Below are positions 1-8,643 of a stretch of 64,000 nucleotides of DNA, one piece after another. The stretch is taken from assembly GCF_001552215.1 (NCBI RefSeq), contig NZ_BCQT01000006.1, positions 558,001-622,000 on the forward strand, given 5' to 3'. The position numbers and the translations under genes are program-made. The notes under the pieces were generated by a model. That model worked only from the letters and a program-made list of their open reading frames with translations. It made no database searches and was not told the origin of the DNA. This stretch comes from Actinomadura macra NBRC 14102. GTDB taxonomy: Bacteria > Actinomycetota > Actinomycetes > Streptosporangiales > Streptosporangiaceae. Positions within the stretch are counted from its first letter, which is position 1. Each line of letters starts with the position of its first letter.

Positions 1-422
1 GGAGGCCGTCCCACCCCAAAACGGACACGCAGGTAGTCCTTGTCCCCTAGCGACTTGGTGATGGACCTCAGACCGTTGTGACCGTTATCACCGCCGCCCT
101 GCTTCAACCGCAACGTCCCATAAGGGATGTCCAGTTCGTCGTGCACGACGACCACCCGCTCAACCGGCACCTTGAAGAAGTCCCGGAGCGCTTTCACCGG
201 ACCACCGGACTCGTTCATGAACGTCCGCGGCTTCGCCAGCACCACACGCACGCCACCGAGCCGCCCCTCCACCACGTCCGCACGGGCCCGATGCGACTTG
301 AACCGCCCACCGACCCGCCCCGCCAGCACATCCAGCACCATGAACCCGACATTGTGCCTATTACCCGCATAGGACGGCCCCGGGTTGCCCAAACCAACGA
401 CAAGCCAGACGTCCGCGCTCAC
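1..422 (-). CDS. pth: Peptidyl-tRNA hydrolase, 3' end cut by window edge
   Basis: Peptidyl-tRNA hydrolase releases peptides from prematurely dissociated peptidyl-tRNAs in the cytoplasm. Reading leftward from position 422, the translation starts [20 protein letters not shown] and continues [11 protein letters not shown], the conserved N-terminal Pth signature with the substrate-binding Asn and catalytic His of [13 protein letters not shown] and HDELD follow further in. About 140 residues are present; the C-terminus lies left of base 1. The start is the GTG at 422; an in-frame GTG six bases upstream (428) is possible, and a TGA closes the frame just above it. It lies downstream of rplY on the same strand, the usual actinobacterial rplY-pth order, but a strong hairpin separates the two. 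Confidence 0.93.
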   Translation of the reverse strand, partial: MSADVWLVVGLGNPGPSYAGNRHNVGFMVLDVLAGRVGGRFKSHRARADVVEGRLGGVRVVLAKPRTFMNESGGPVKALRDFFKVPVERVVVVHDELDIPYGTLRLKQGGGDNGHNGLRSITKSLGDKDYLRVRFGVGRP

Positions 423-440
423 CCTCACTCCTCACCGGCG

Positions 441-474
441 ACGGCCCCCGCAGGCACGCACCTGCGGGGGCCGT
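441..474 (-). terminator. Strong hairpin between rplY and pth
   Basis: A perfect 14-base stem, ACGGCCCCCGCAGG (441-454) pairing with 461-474 around a 6-base loop, lies in the 69-75 bases between the rplY stop and the pth start. Its position fits a terminator or attenuator after rplY, leaving pth to partial read-through or its own promoter. No T-run follows, which is common for actinobacterial terminators. Confidence 0.7.
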
Positions 475-497
475 GACAGCCCGTGCTCGCGTCCGCG

Positions 498-1118
498 CTA
501 CTCGGCGCCCTCGCCCTCGCCCTCGGCGGCCTCGCCCTCGGTCTCCTCGCCTTCCGCCTCGGCGGCCGGCTCGGTCGAGACCGTCGCGTCCACGATCTGG
601 ACGATCAACGTCTCCTCATCGGCGGCCAGCGTCGTCCCCGAAGGAAGCTTCAGGTCCCTCGCCAGCACCTGAGAGTCGATCTCCAGACCGGTGATGTCCA
701 GATCCACCGACTGCGGAATGTGCGTCGCCTCGGCCTCGATCGAGATCTGCACCTCGGTCTGGACGAGCCGCCCACCCGCCACCACATCGCCGACCACATT
801 GACGGGCAGGTCCACCACGACCTTCTCGCCCCGCTTCACCAGCAGCAGGTCGACATGCTCCAGGAAGCCCTTGATCGGGTCACGCTGCACGTCCTTCGGC
901 AACGCCAGCTCCGCCCCACCCCCGAGACCCTCGATGGTCAGCAGCACATTGGGGGTCTTCAGCGCGAGCATCAGCTCGTGACCGGGCAGCGAGATGTGCT
1001 GGGGGTCGGTGCCGTGACCATAGAGGACGGCGGGCACCTTGCCGGCCCGGCGGGTGCGCCGCGCGGCACCCTTACCGAACTCAGTGCGCGGCTCGGCGGC
1101 AATGCGTACCTCGGACAC
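498..1118 (-). CDS. rplY: 50S ribosomal protein L25/general stress protein CTC
   Basis: Bacterial L25 (CTC-type) binds 5S rRNA in the large ribosomal subunit. The 206-residue product starts MSEVRIAAEPRTEFGKGAAR, then RRAGKVPAVLYGHG, the N-terminal L25 signature, followed by the TL5/CTC beta-domain (roughly residues 100-185) and an acidic Glu/Gly/Ala tail of about 25 residues, usual in actinobacterial forms. The GTG start at 1118 is preceded by GAGGAG at suitable spacing; a longer in-frame reading upstream has no support. Its neighbours prs (upstream) and pth (downstream) on the same strand match the conserved glmU-prs-rplY-pth order. Confidence 0.95.
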   Translation of the reverse strand: MSEVRIAAEPRTEFGKGAARRTRRAGKVPAVLYGHGTDPQHISLPGHELMLALKTPNVLLTIEGLGGGAELALPKDVQRDPIKGFLEHVDLLLVKRGEKVVVDLPVNVVGDVVAGGRLVQTEVQISIEAEATHIPQSVDLDITGLEIDSQVLARDLKLPSGTTLAADEETLIVQIVDATVSTEPAAEAEGEETEGEAAEGEGEGAE

Positions 1119-1673
1119 GGCGAAAACTCCTCGTTGTTGCGATCCACGGCCGTCCGGCATGGACGTCCGCTGCGGACAGAGCGAATCAGGCGATGCTCGA
1201 TGCGTCAGGCGCCTCGAAGATTCTTTGCGTTCCCCAGGGAGTACGGCTCCAGACCAGGCACCGCACTGAACGACCCGGGGCATACGCGGATTGAACAAGT
1301 CTAGCCGATGGCCGCGACGCGCAAAGCCAGCACGGTGCGCCCGGCAGCGCTAGAGCACCCCTCAACACCGGCGATCAACATGGTCACCACCGTGGTGAAT
1401 ACCGGGACCCACGCTTCCACACCACCGCCACCCTCATCACCTGAGCAGCCACCCGGCGGCCTGAACCGCACCCCGACAGGTCGAACCTCAACCCCGGCCG
1501 GCCTGAACCTCAGCCGCCGGTTACGGGACAGGCACGCGGAGCGAGCTCTGCGAGCGCAGCGGGCATGCCCGGCGCGCCGCGCCCCCGCAGCGAGCGCCAG
1601 CGGAGCGAGGAGATGGCGAGCCGCGCAGCCGGGGGTCTGGGAGTCGCCCCCCAATAAGGACCAGCCCCCAAAC
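1119..1673. other. 555-bp intergenic region between prs and rplY
   Basis: No convincing gene lies here. The rplY promoter and leader should be within it. Visible structure: a 7-base inverted repeat TCACCAC-C-GTGGTGA at 1384-1398, and a GC-rich stretch at about 1530-1625 made of repeated GCGAGCG/GCGGAGCGAG words with a GGGCATGCCC palindrome, resembling the short intergenic repeats seen elsewhere in this window. Short reading frames in it show no recognisable protein. Confidence 0.6.
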
Positions 1674-2654
1674 CTAGCTGTGCCCTCCGAACAGGCTTGT
1701 CACCGAGCCGTCGCTGAAGACCTCGTTGATGGCGCGGGCCACCAGGGGGGCGATGGACAAGACGGTCAGCTTGTCGAACTGCTTGTCTTCGGGGATGGGA
1801 AGGGTGTTGGTGAGGACGACCTCGGAGACGCGGGAGTTCTTCAGGCGATCGACCGCGGGACCGGAGAGGACACCGTGGGTGGCGGCGACGACGACCTTGG
1901 CGGCGCCCTGGTCGAAGAGGGCGTCCGCGGCCTTCACGATGGTGCCACCAGTGTCGATCATGTCGTCGACGACGACGCAGGTGCGGCCCTTGACCTCGCC
2001 GACGACGTCGAAGACCTTGACCTCGTTGGCGACGTCGGGGTCGCGCTTCTTGTGGATGATCGCCATGGGAACACCGCCCAAGCGGTCGGACCAGCGTTCG
2101 GTGACGCGCACCCGGCCGGCGTCCGGGGCGACGACCGTGACCTGGGACGTGTCCAGCCGGCTCTCGAAGTGCTGGGCGAGCAGGTCGAGGGCGAACAGAT
2201 GATCGACGGGACCGTCGAAGAAGCCCTGGATCTGCGCGGTGTGCAGGTCGACGGTGATCAGCCGGTCGGCGCCGGCGGTCTTGAACAGGTCGGCCATCAA
2301 CCGGGCGGAGATCGGCTCGCGGCCACGGTGCTTCTTGTCCTGGCGGGCATAGCCGAAGAAGGGCGCGACGACGGTGATCCGCTTGGCGGACGCGCGTTTC
2401 AACGCGTCCACCATGATCAGCTGCTCCATGATCCACTGGTTGATGGGAGCCGTGTGGCTCTGGATCACGAAGGCATCGGAGCCGCGAACCGACTCCAGGA
2501 ACCGGACGAACGTCTCACCGTTGGCAAAGTCGTACGCGGACGTCGGCGTGAGGTCGACGTGGATGTTGTCGGCTACTTCCTTGGCCAGGTCCGGGTGGGC
2601 TCGGCCGGTGAAGAGCATCAGCTTCTTCTGGCCGCTCGCTTTGATCCCACTCAC
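1674..2654 (-). CDS. prs: Ribose-phosphate pyrophosphokinase (PRPP synthetase)
   Basis: This enzyme makes 5-phosphoribosyl-1-pyrophosphate from ribose 5-phosphate and ATP, feeding nucleotide, histidine, tryptophan and decaprenylphosphoryl-arabinose synthesis. The 326-residue product has the N-terminal KLMLFTGRAHPDLAKEVA, the NGETFVR region, the ATP flexible loop FFGYARQDKKHRGREPIS, and the PRPP-binding loop VVVDDMIDTGGT around residue 225. I chose the GTG at 2654 because GGGGGAG sits 9 bases upstream; a TTG at 2663 abuts that Shine-Dalgarno and would have no spacing. It lies downstream of glmU on the same strand with a gap of about 200 bases, a conserved bacterial pairing. Confidence 0.96.
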   Translation of the reverse strand: MSGIKASGQKKLMLFTGRAHPDLAKEVADNIHVDLTPTSAYDFANGETFVRFLESVRGSDAFVIQSHTAPINQWIMEQLIMVDALKRASAKRITVVAPFFGYARQDKKHRGREPISARLMADLFKTAGADRLITVDLHTAQIQGFFDGPVDHLFALDLLAQHFESRLDTSQVTVVAPDAGRVRVTERWSDRLGGVPMAIIHKKRDPDVANEVKVFDVVGEVKGRTCVVVDDMIDTGGTIVKAADALFDQGAAKVVVAATHGVLSGPAVDRLKNSRVSEVVLTNTLPIPEDKQFDKLTVLSIAPLVARAINEVFSDGSVTSLFGGHS

Positions 2655-2860
2655 CTCTGACAACTCCCCCTCAATGGAACGGTTCCCTCACGTGGGGTGG
2701 TGTCCCCACTCCCGCGCAGCACAAGGGTCTCCGTGTCGCGCGGTTGTCTTTTGTCCGTGTTGTCTCTTGTGTGTGGGGAACGCCGCTGTTCCTCCACCTC
2801 CCCACCCTGAAGCGGGGCAGTCCTGTGATCGCGGACGGGTCACCCCGCCCGCACGCCGGC

Positions 2861-4297
2861 CTACTGCTCGGCCTCCTGCGCACGGCGGGCGGCCTCAGCC
2901 GCGGGCGTGCCGGGACGCTTGCGCTCGACCCACCCCTCGATGTTGCGCTGCCGCGCCCGCGCGACGCCCATCGCCCCCGCCGGCACGTCCTGAACGATCA
3001 CCGACCCGGCGGCCGTATAGGCGCCGTCCCCGACCGTGACCGGAGCGACGAACATGTTGTCGCTGCCGGTCTTGACGTACGACCCGATCACGCTGCGATG
3101 CTTCTGGACGCCGTCATAGTTCACGAACACCGAACTGGCGCCGATGTTGGAGTGCTCGCCGATCTCCGCGTCGCCGACATAGGTCAGATGCGGCACCTTG
3201 GTGCCCTCACCGATCTCGGCGTTCTTCGTCTCGACGTAAGTGCCGATCTTGGCCCTGCGCGCCAGCACCGTACCGGGCCGCAGGTACGCGTAAGGACCGA
3301 CCATCGCCTCCGGACCGATCACGGCACCGTCACAGACGGCATTGACCACGCGGGCGCCTTCACCGACACGGGTGTCGGTAAGCGTGCAGTTCGGGCCGAC
3401 CTGCGCACCCTCGTCCAAGTGCGTGCTGCCATGGAGCTGGGTGCCCGGGTGGACCTCGGCGTCCGAACCGGCGGTCACGGTCACATCGATCCAGGTCGTG
3501 GCCGGGTCGATGATCGTGACGCCGGCGCGCATGTGCGCCTCAAGGATGCGGTCGTTGAGCTGCCGACGCGCCTGCGCGAGCTGGACCTTGTCGTTGACGC
3601 CCTGGGTCTCCACCCAATCGGCCGCCAGGTGCGCGCCGGCGCGGTGCCCGTCGCCGCGCAGGATCGCCACGACATCGGTGAGGTACTCCTCGCCCTTGGC
3701 GTTGTCGGTGGTCACGCGCTTGAGCGCGTCCTCCAGCAGGGCGCCGTCGAAGGCGTACATACCGACGTTGATCTCGTTGATGGCGCGCTGCGCCTCGTCG
3801 GCATCCTTGTGCTCGACGATCGCGGTGACGCTGCCGTCCGTCGCCCGGACGATCCGCCCGTACCCGGTCGCGTCGGGGATCTCGGTCGTCAGGACGGTCG
3901 CCGCGTTGCCCTCATCCTCGTGGGCGCGGACGAGCGCGGAGAGCGTCTCCCCGCGCAGCAGCGGATGGTCGCCGTTGGTGACCACGACGGTCCCGGTCAG
4001 TGCCCCGGTCTGCTCCAGCGCCATGCGGACGGCGTGCCCGGTGCCGCCCTGCCGTTCCTGGACGGCGGCCTGGGCGTCGGGCGCATGCTCGGCGAGATGC
4101 TCGACGACCTGCTCCCGACGATGCCCGACGACCACGACAAGGCGCTCGGGCTCCAGCTCACGGGCGGCGGCCAGGACATGGCCGAGCATGCTGCGCCCGC
4201 AAAGCTCATGGAGCACCTTGGAGGTGCGGGACTTCATCCGGGTGCCCTCGCCCGCGGCGAGGACGATGACGGCGGCCGGGCGGCTGGCGGCGCTCAC
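2861..4297 (-). CDS. glmU: Bifunctional GlmU: N-acetylglucosamine-1-phosphate uridyltransferase / glucosamine-1-phosphate acetyltransferase
   Basis: GlmU performs the last two steps to UDP-GlcNAc, precursor of peptidoglycan and other glycans. The 478-residue product has the nucleotidyltransferase motif [11 protein letters not shown] at about residues 13-23, then [11 protein letters not shown] and TNGDHPLL of the uridyltransferase domain, followed from about residue 260 by the left-handed beta-helix hexapeptide repeats (for example [40 protein letters not shown]) of the acetyltransferase domain. Length is normal. The GTG start at 4297 has GAGGAG seven bases upstream. The gene order tRNA-Gln, glmU, prs, rplY, pth on one strand resembles mycobacteria. 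Confidence 0.96.
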   Translation of the reverse strand: MSAASRPAAVIVLAAGEGTRMKSRTSKVLHELCGRSMLGHVLAAARELEPERLVVVVGHRREQVVEHLAEHAPDAQAAVQERQGGTGHAVRMALEQTGALTGTVVVTNGDHPLLRGETLSALVRAHEDEGNAATVLTTEIPDATGYGRIVRATDGSVTAIVEHKDADEAQRAINEINVGMYAFDGALLEDALKRVTTDNAKGEEYLTDVVAILRGDGHRAGAHLAADWVETQGVNDKVQLAQARRQLNDRILEAHMRAGVTIIDPATTWIDVTVTAGSDAEVHPGTQLHGSTHLDEGAQVGPNCTLTDTRVGEGARVVNAVCDGAVIGPEAMVGPYAYLRPGTVLARRAKIGTYVETKNAEIGEGTKVPHLTYVGDAEIGEHSNIGASSVFVNYDGVQKHRSVIGSYVKTGSDNMFVAPVTVGDGAYTAAGSVIVQDVPAGAMGVARARQRNIEGWVERKRPGTPAAEAARRAQEAEQ

Positions 4298-4462
4298 TAG
4301 GAGGCTCCTCGGCGTCGCGGACAGGTTCCTGGGTTGGGCTATCTACCTGCTGCAACAGCCCACGGCAGGCCACAGCGCGCCCAACACGGGAAGGATACCG
4401 CCCGCCGCCCCCGGCGCAGCCGCCCCCCACCCGGATGACCCGAGAACGGACATTTCCGACAG

Positions 4463-4534
4463 CTCCGGCGCAAGGACTCGAACCTTGTCTAAGGGTACCA
4501 AAAACCCTTGTGCTGCCAATTACACTACGCCGGA
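4463..4534 (-). tRNA. tRNA-Gln (anticodon TTG)
   Basis: On the minus strand the 72 bases from 4534 to 4463 fold as a tRNA. The acceptor stem TCCGGCG pairs with CGCCGGA and is followed by discriminator G. A D-arm follows, then the anticodon stem AAGGGT/ACCCTT with loop TTTTGGT (anticodon TTG), and the T-arm CAAGG-TTCGAGT-CCTTG. CCA is not encoded. It lies between glmU and the HTH/LAGLIDADG-like gene, all on the same strand. Confidence 0.95.
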
Positions 4535-4606
4535 CCAAACGGGACGAACCAGACATGGCCGAACCGGCTGGTGCCACGATACCGACACTGCGGGCGCGAG
4601 CACACA

Positions 4607-5365
4607 TCAGTTATCAGACGCGTCCTGTCGCAGAATGTGACGCTCGGCTTGCTGTGAGCGTCGGGTCAGATAGACCTCGGCAAACCCCGCCCCCAGAATG
4701 GCGCCGTGGGCCCAGCCCTCGATGCGGCGGTACAGATCGGCACTGTCCAGCACACGGACCTCAAGGCAGCCGCGATAGCCCACGGACGTGTTCTTGCGGA
4801 GAGTCTTTGGCTTGTGGCGCTTGATCACCGGCTTCTGGAAGCGGTCTGCCGTGATCCCAGCTAGGGCGGACCAGTACTCCGTGGCGGCTTCCCGGTCGGC
4901 CGTCTCATGGATGTGCAGCCGGAGACGGAGTCGCTCCAGGGACACACCTGCCACGTCAAGGAAGTGGAGGAAGAGGACGATCAACGCAGGATCGCTGTTG
5001 ATGAAGGCGACCATCTCACTGCGTCGATGAGCCTTGTCCTTGCTGCCTTCACACCGGTAGGCCACGGCCCCAGCGATGAGAACGTCCCGTTCGGTGAGCT
5101 GACCTACCTCCTGACAGGCGGCCAGCTTCGTCTCTCGTCGTTCACGCTCACGCCTCGCATGGAACGGCACCCAATGCCCGTTCCACATCGCGGCCGCCCT
5201 CTGCTGGCTGTACTTCTTGCGCGGAGACCGCGGGAGATCCCTTAACCACAGGGAGCAGATGCTTATCGAGATATCCAGGGAGCCTGCGATCTCCCGGTAG
5301 GTCCAGCCTTGGCGGCGGAGCTCGATGGCCTTGGGCTTGAGCTTGTCTCGGATCTCGTCCGACAT
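4607..5365 (-). CDS. HTH protein with LAGLIDADG-nuclease-like C-terminal region, beside tRNA-Gln
   Basis: The 252-residue product (256 if the ATG at 5377 is used) has an N-terminal homeodomain-like helix-turn-helix, ELRRQGWTYREIAGSLDISI followed by CSLWLRDLP, at about residues 15-45. A basic linker leads to LIAGAVAYRCEGSK at about residue 100, which resembles a degenerate LAGLIDADG helix; INSDPALIVLFLHFL, RLRLHIHETAD and QKPVIKRHKPKT follow. That arrangement occurs in a widespread family of uncharacterised HTH plus LAGLIDADG-like proteins. I chose the ATG at 5365 for a weak GAGTGGA upstream. It is less GC-biased than its neighbours and ends about 70 bases upstream of the tRNA-Gln on the same strand. 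DNA binding is likely; nuclease activity is unproven. Confidence 0.6.
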   Translation of the reverse strand: MSDEIRDKLKPKAIELRRQGWTYREIAGSLDISISICSLWLRDLPRSPRKKYSQQRAAAMWNGHWVPFHARRERERRETKLAACQEVGQLTERDVLIAGAVAYRCEGSKDKAHRRSEMVAFINSDPALIVLFLHFLDVAGVSLERLRLRLHIHETADREAATEYWSALAGITADRFQKPVIKRHKPKTLRKNTSVGYRGCLEVRVLDSADLYRRIEGWAHGAILGAGFAEVYLTRRSQQAERHILRQDASDN

Positions 5366-5822
5366 TGATCCACTCATGACGCGACGCTAGCAGCCTTTTA
5401 ACTCTACGTGTTCGATCCATCGCTCAGTGCAGCTGAATCTCTGGGTCGATTCACCCGAAACGGTTTAGAACCTCCAGGACGGAGCACCCCAACCTCGTGT
5501 CGTCCGGTCGAGCCCAGGCGCGGGCGGCACCGCGGTCTCCGCGGAGACATCAGGGTCGGCGAGGAGGAAGAAGCGGCCTCCGCGTTCGTCGCCAACTGAC
5601 AACCCGACGTGTGAACCTTCGGCGCCGGCCGAGCGTTCCTCCGGGGTGAGGGCTGTCTGGCCCTTCCTCTCCCGGGCTGACGACATCTGGAACGCAAGTG
5701 AGTCTTGTGGCTCATGGGGCAGGTTCCCACTGATTTGGGTTCACCACTGTCCAACTTACGGTTCCGTAGGTTACGGTGGCGTAGGTAAGGCTGCCCATAG
5801 GAGCAAGGAAAGCGGTGAGTAC
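5366..5822. other. Intergenic region between the HTH gene and the desaturase
   Basis: About 457 bases separate the divergent HTH/LAGLIDADG-like gene and desaturase gene. The right end (5755-5789) carries the twin palindromes listed separately. A minus-strand frame at 5465-5686 begins with ALTPEERSA, which is reminiscent of a common actinobacterial small-protein family, but the resemblance stops after a few residues; at most it is a decayed remnant. Nothing else is recognisable. Confidence 0.5.
5755..5789. promoter_or_regulatory. Tandem TACG-N4-CGTA palindromes upstream of the desaturase
   Basis: TACGGTTCCGTA (5757-5768) and TACGGTGGCGTA (5772-5783) are two 12-base palindromes spaced 15 bases apart, inside a segment that begins CTTAC and ends GTAAG. 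The block ends 33 bases before the desaturase ATG, a position where a bound repressor would cover the promoter or transcription start. The TetR gene directly downstream of the desaturase is the natural candidate binder. Very similar palindromes recur at 59148-59208. Confidence 0.65.
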
Positions 5823-6776
5823 ATGACCACGGCCCCCGCCCTCGATCCTCCCCGACCTCAACGACGCCCAGAGATCGGGCCCGACCAGCAGGGGAACGCC
5901 GAGCGGGTGCTCGTCGCGGTCTTCACCGGCGTGCCCTTCCTGGCGCTGTTCGCTGCCGTCCCGCTCGCCTGGGGCAGGTTCCTCGGCTGGACCGACATCG
6001 CGATCATGGCCGTGTTCTATGTGCTCTCCGCGGCGGGGATCACGATCGGCTACCACCGCTACTTCACCCATGGCTCGTTCAAGGCCAAGCGTCCGCTGAA
6101 GATTTTCATGGCGCTGGCCGGCAGTCTCGCCATAGAGGGTCCCGTCATCACGTGGGTCGCCGACCACCGGCGCCACCACAAGCATTCCGACAAGGAGTTC
6201 GACCCGCATTCGCCGTGGCGGTTCGGCAATGACTGGAAGGCGTTGAGCAAGGGTCTCGTCTGGGCCCACTACGGCTGGCTGTTCGACAGCAACCGCACGT
6301 CGAAGTCGAGGTTCGCGAAGGATCTGCTGGACGACCGGGACATGGTCCGCATCCACAAGCTGTTCCCCGCTCTGGTGGCGGTGTCGTTCCTGCTGCCGGC
6401 CGCGCTCGGCGGTCTGCTCACCATGTCGTGGGCGGGTTTCCTCACGGCCCTTTTCTGGGCGGGCTTCCTGCGGATCACGCTCGTCCACCATGTGACGTGG
6501 TCGATCAACTCCATCTGCCACACCTTCGGCAAGGAGGAGTTCGAGGTTCGCGACAAGTCCCGCAACGTGTGGTGGCTGGCGATCCCGTCGCTCGGTGAGT
6601 CCTGGCATAACCTGCACCACTCCGACCCGACCTGTGCACGTCACGGTGTCCTCAAGGGGCAGGTCGACATCAGCGCGCGGATCATCTGGGTGTTCGAGAA
6701 GGCGGGCTGGGCGTACGACGTCCGGTGGCCGAACCACGACAGGCTCTCCGCCAAACGCACCAAGCAGGCTAATTGA
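5823..6776 (+). CDS. Acyl-CoA/acyl-lipid desaturase (membrane delta-9 type)
   Basis: Membrane di-iron fatty-acid desaturase that would introduce a cis double bond into a C16-C18 acyl chain and so tune membrane fluidity. The 317-residue product has all three histidine boxes: HRYFTH (about 78-83), HRRHH (about 115-119) within VADHRRHHKHSD, and HNLHH in GESWHNLHHSDP near residue 260, with hydrophobic segments at about 31-75 and 185-235. It resembles the DesA3/stearoyl-CoA desaturase group of mycobacteria. The ATG at 5823 follows a short GAAAGCGG leader. Its stop codon overlaps the region where the TetR gene begins, so the two are probably co-transcribed and the regulator autogenously controlled through the upstream palindromes. 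Confidence 0.88.
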   Translation: MTTAPALDPPRPQRRPEIGPDQQGNAERVLVAVFTGVPFLALFAAVPLAWGRFLGWTDIAIMAVFYVLSAAGITIGYHRYFTHGSFKAKRPLKIFMALAGSLAIEGPVITWVADHRRHHKHSDKEFDPHSPWRFGNDWKALSKGLVWAHYGWLFDSNRTSKSRFAKDLLDDRDMVRIHKLFPALVAVSFLLPAALGGLLTMSWAGFLTALFWAGFLRITLVHHVTWSINSICHTFGKEEFEVRDKSRNVWWLAIPSLGESWHNLHHSDPTCARHGVLKGQVDISARIIWVFEKAGWAYDVRWPNHDRLSAKRTKQAN

Positions 6777-6793
6777 CCGCCACAATTGATCCC

Positions 6794-7573
6794 GTGACAG
6801 AACCTGCTCCCAGGGCCCGCAGAAAGCGGATGACCGGCAAGGAACGACGCGAGCAGCTCCTGGACATCGGACGGACTCTGTTCGCCGAGCGCGGCTTGGA
6901 CGGGACGTCGGTGGAGGAGATCGCCTCGGCCGCCGGTGTTTCCAAGCCCGTGGTGTACGAGCACTTCGGTGGCAAGGAGGGGTTGTACGCGGTCGTCGTC
7001 GACCGGGAGTTCGAGAAGCTCTTGAGCCTGGTCACGGAGTCGCTGAATTCGGCGGTCCACTATCGGAGCAAGCTGGAGAAGGCCGCGCTGGCGCTGCTGG
7101 AGTACATCGAGGAGAGCCCGGACGGGTTCCGCATCCTCGTCCGTGATTCGCATGGCGGTACGGGTACCGGCAGTTACGCCAGCCTTCTGAGCGAGATCGC
7201 GGGAGAGGTCGAATACATCCTCGCCCAGGAGTTCGACCGGCATGACTACGACGACAAGTTCGCGTCGTTGTACGCGCAGAGCTTGGTGGGGATGGTGGCG
7301 CTGACGGGGCAGTGGTGGTTGGACGTCCGCAAGCCGCGCCGTGAAGAGGTCGCCGCGCATATCGTCAATCTCGCTTGGAACGGTCTGTCCGGGCTGGAGC
7401 CGCGTCCTTCTCTCGACCCCCGCCGTCGCCGTAAGGAGATGGAGCGTTTGGGGAAGCGCGCTGAGAAGGCGGCGGCCAAGGCGGAGAAGGCCGAGGAGAG
7501 GGCTGCGGCGAGGGCCGAGAAGGCGCAGCGTAGGGGTCGGCGCGAGTCCGAGGGCGAGCCGCAGGAGGAGTGA
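6794..7573 (+). CDS. TetR-family regulator linked to the desaturase
   Basis: The 259-residue product has a TetR N-terminal DNA-binding domain: RKRMTGKERREQLLDIGR, then GTSVEEIASAAGVSKPVVYE and HFGGKEGLY at about residues 10-65. A ligand-binding helical domain follows. The last 40 residues are a Lys/Ala/Glu/Arg-rich tail (KAEKAEERAAARAEKAQ) that looks like a charged helix and is beyond the usual TetR length. The GTG at 6794 gives a normal N-terminus; a TTG at 6773 overlapping the desaturase stop is an alternative and would couple translation. Context suggests it senses fatty acyl ligands and represses the desaturase operon; the ligand is inference. Confidence 0.87.
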   Translation: MTEPAPRARRKRMTGKERREQLLDIGRTLFAERGLDGTSVEEIASAAGVSKPVVYEHFGGKEGLYAVVVDREFEKLLSLVTESLNSAVHYRSKLEKAALALLEYIEESPDGFRILVRDSHGGTGTGSYASLLSEIAGEVEYILAQEFDRHDYDDKFASLYAQSLVGMVALTGQWWLDVRKPRREEVAAHIVNLAWNGLSGLEPRPSLDPRRRRKEMERLGKRAEKAAAKAEKAEERAAARAEKAQRRGRRESEGEPQEE

Positions 7574-7592
7574 GGTTCTCCCGGATGTGGAA

Positions 7593-7629
7593 CCGGTGGC
7601 CGTCCGGAGTTCGTCCGGTCGGCCACCGG
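7593..7629. terminator. Hairpin between convergent tetR and tam
   Basis: CCGGTGGCCG (7593-7602) pairs perfectly with CGGCCACCGG (7620-7629) across a 17-base loop that itself holds TCCGGA. It lies 19 bases after the TetR stop and before the end of the opposite-strand methyltransferase gene, so it could end transcription from either side. Confidence 0.6.
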
Positions 7630-7742
7630 CCGGGGTCGCCGCCGTCGGGTCACGACGCCGGGTTGTCGGATGCCGCCTGCCCGCCGGGTTGGCACACCGC
7701 AGGGGAACGAGTCGCTTTCCCGGTGGGCGGGCGGCACCCCGT

Positions 7743-8531
7743 CTATGGGGCGTTTCGGTGCGCTATGACGAATACTCGCCGGAAGGGGAACACGGTTCCG
7801 TAGGGGGCCGCGGGGTAGGCCTCGCGGAGCAGGTCTCGGTAGGAGGCGAGGAACTCGTCGCGCTCCTGCTGGTCGAGTTCGGTCAGGATGGGCCGGAGTG
7901 TGGTGCCCTTGACCCATTCGAGGACGGGGTCGTCGCCTTGGAGGACCTGCGTGTAGGTCGTTTCCCAGGCGTCGACGAGGCATCCGTGTCGTGCCAGGAG
8001 GTCCAGGTATCTGGCCGGGTCGAGGATGGGGTCGGATTGCAGGACGTCTCCGATTCGATCGACCCATCTGTCCGAGCGGCACAGCATCCGTAGTAGTGCG
8101 TGGCTGGGCTCGTCGAAGTTGCCGGGTACCTGGAATGCCAGTCGTCCGCCTGGGGCGAGGGCGTCGACCCATTGTGGTAGCAGGTTGTCGTGCTCGGGGA
8201 CCCAGTGCAGGACGGCGTTGGACACGATGATGTCGACGGCCTTGTCCGGCTTCCAGGCCGCGACGTCGCCGACCGTGAAGTTGAGCCGTCCGGGGATGCT
8301 GTGGGCCTGTGCGGCGGCGATCATGTCGGGTGAGCTGTCGATCGCGTCGATGACGGCGTCGGGCCAGCGGGTGGCGAGCGTGGCGGTCAGTTCTCCTGGC
8401 CCGCAGCCGAGGTCGACGGCGTACCGGGGTTCTGGGCCGCTGATCCGCCCGACCAGTTCGGCGAATGGTCTGGCGCGTTCGTCTCCGAAGACTCCGTACT
8501 GTGCGGGGTCCCATTCTGCATCTCTTGACAT
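7743..8531 (-). CDS. tam: Trans-aconitate 2-methyltransferase
   Basis: S-adenosylmethionine-dependent methyltransferase expected to esterify trans-aconitate, a spontaneous inhibitor of aconitase. The 262-residue product opens MSRDAEWDPAQYGVFGDERA, with the family's W-(D/N)-P-x-x-Y start. SAM motif I is VDLGCGPGELTA (about 41-52), followed by DAIDSSPDM, and the C-terminal part contains VLEWVKGTTLRP, typical of Tam. An ATG at 8531 is used; a TTG one codon upstream is possible. The start codon lies within one TCTTGA-N2-TCAAGA palindrome and a second copy lies upstream, matching a site before the MarR gene at 9857, so MarR control is likely. Confidence 0.88.
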   Translation of the reverse strand: MSRDAEWDPAQYGVFGDERARPFAELVGRISGPEPRYAVDLGCGPGELTATLATRWPDAVIDAIDSSPDMIAAAQAHSIPGRLNFTVGDVAAWKPDKAVDIIVSNAVLHWVPEHDNLLPQWVDALAPGGRLAFQVPGNFDEPSHALLRMLCRSDRWVDRIGDVLQSDPILDPARYLDLLARHGCLVDAWETTYTQVLQGDDPVLEWVKGTTLRPILTELDQQERDEFLASYRDLLREAYPAAPYGTVFPFRRVFVIAHRNAP

Positions 8532-8571
8532 CAAGACATAGGATGCCCCGCCTCATATCTTGATGTCAAGA
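8523..8571. promoter_or_regulatory. Two TCTTGA-N2-TCAAGA operators at the tam start
   Basis: Two copies of a 14-base palindrome, TCTTGACATCAAGA (8523-8536, covering the tam start codon) and TCTTGATGTCAAGA (8558-8571), lie 35 bases apart centre to centre. The same palindrome with one change lies just upstream of the MarR gene at 9857. This is the usual size and symmetry of MarR-family operators, and they are placed to block tam transcription. Confidence 0.75.
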
Positions 8572-8643
8572 ATCCCCCCGGGGGTGCCTGATGCGACTAG
8601 CTGGTCCTGGAGCCCCAGCGTGGACAACGATTGTTGCGCTGCC

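Noticed and set aside
1301..1654. A 117-codon minus-strand frame upstream of rplY
   Set aside because: It is rich in Arg/Ala/Gly/Cys and spans repetitive GC-rich intergenic DNA; no start signal or family match.
5465..5686. A 73-codon minus-strand frame with ALTPEERSA near its start, possibly a decayed small gene
   Set aside because: Only about ten residues resemble a known actinobacterial small-protein family; the rest does not, and there is no ribosome-binding site.
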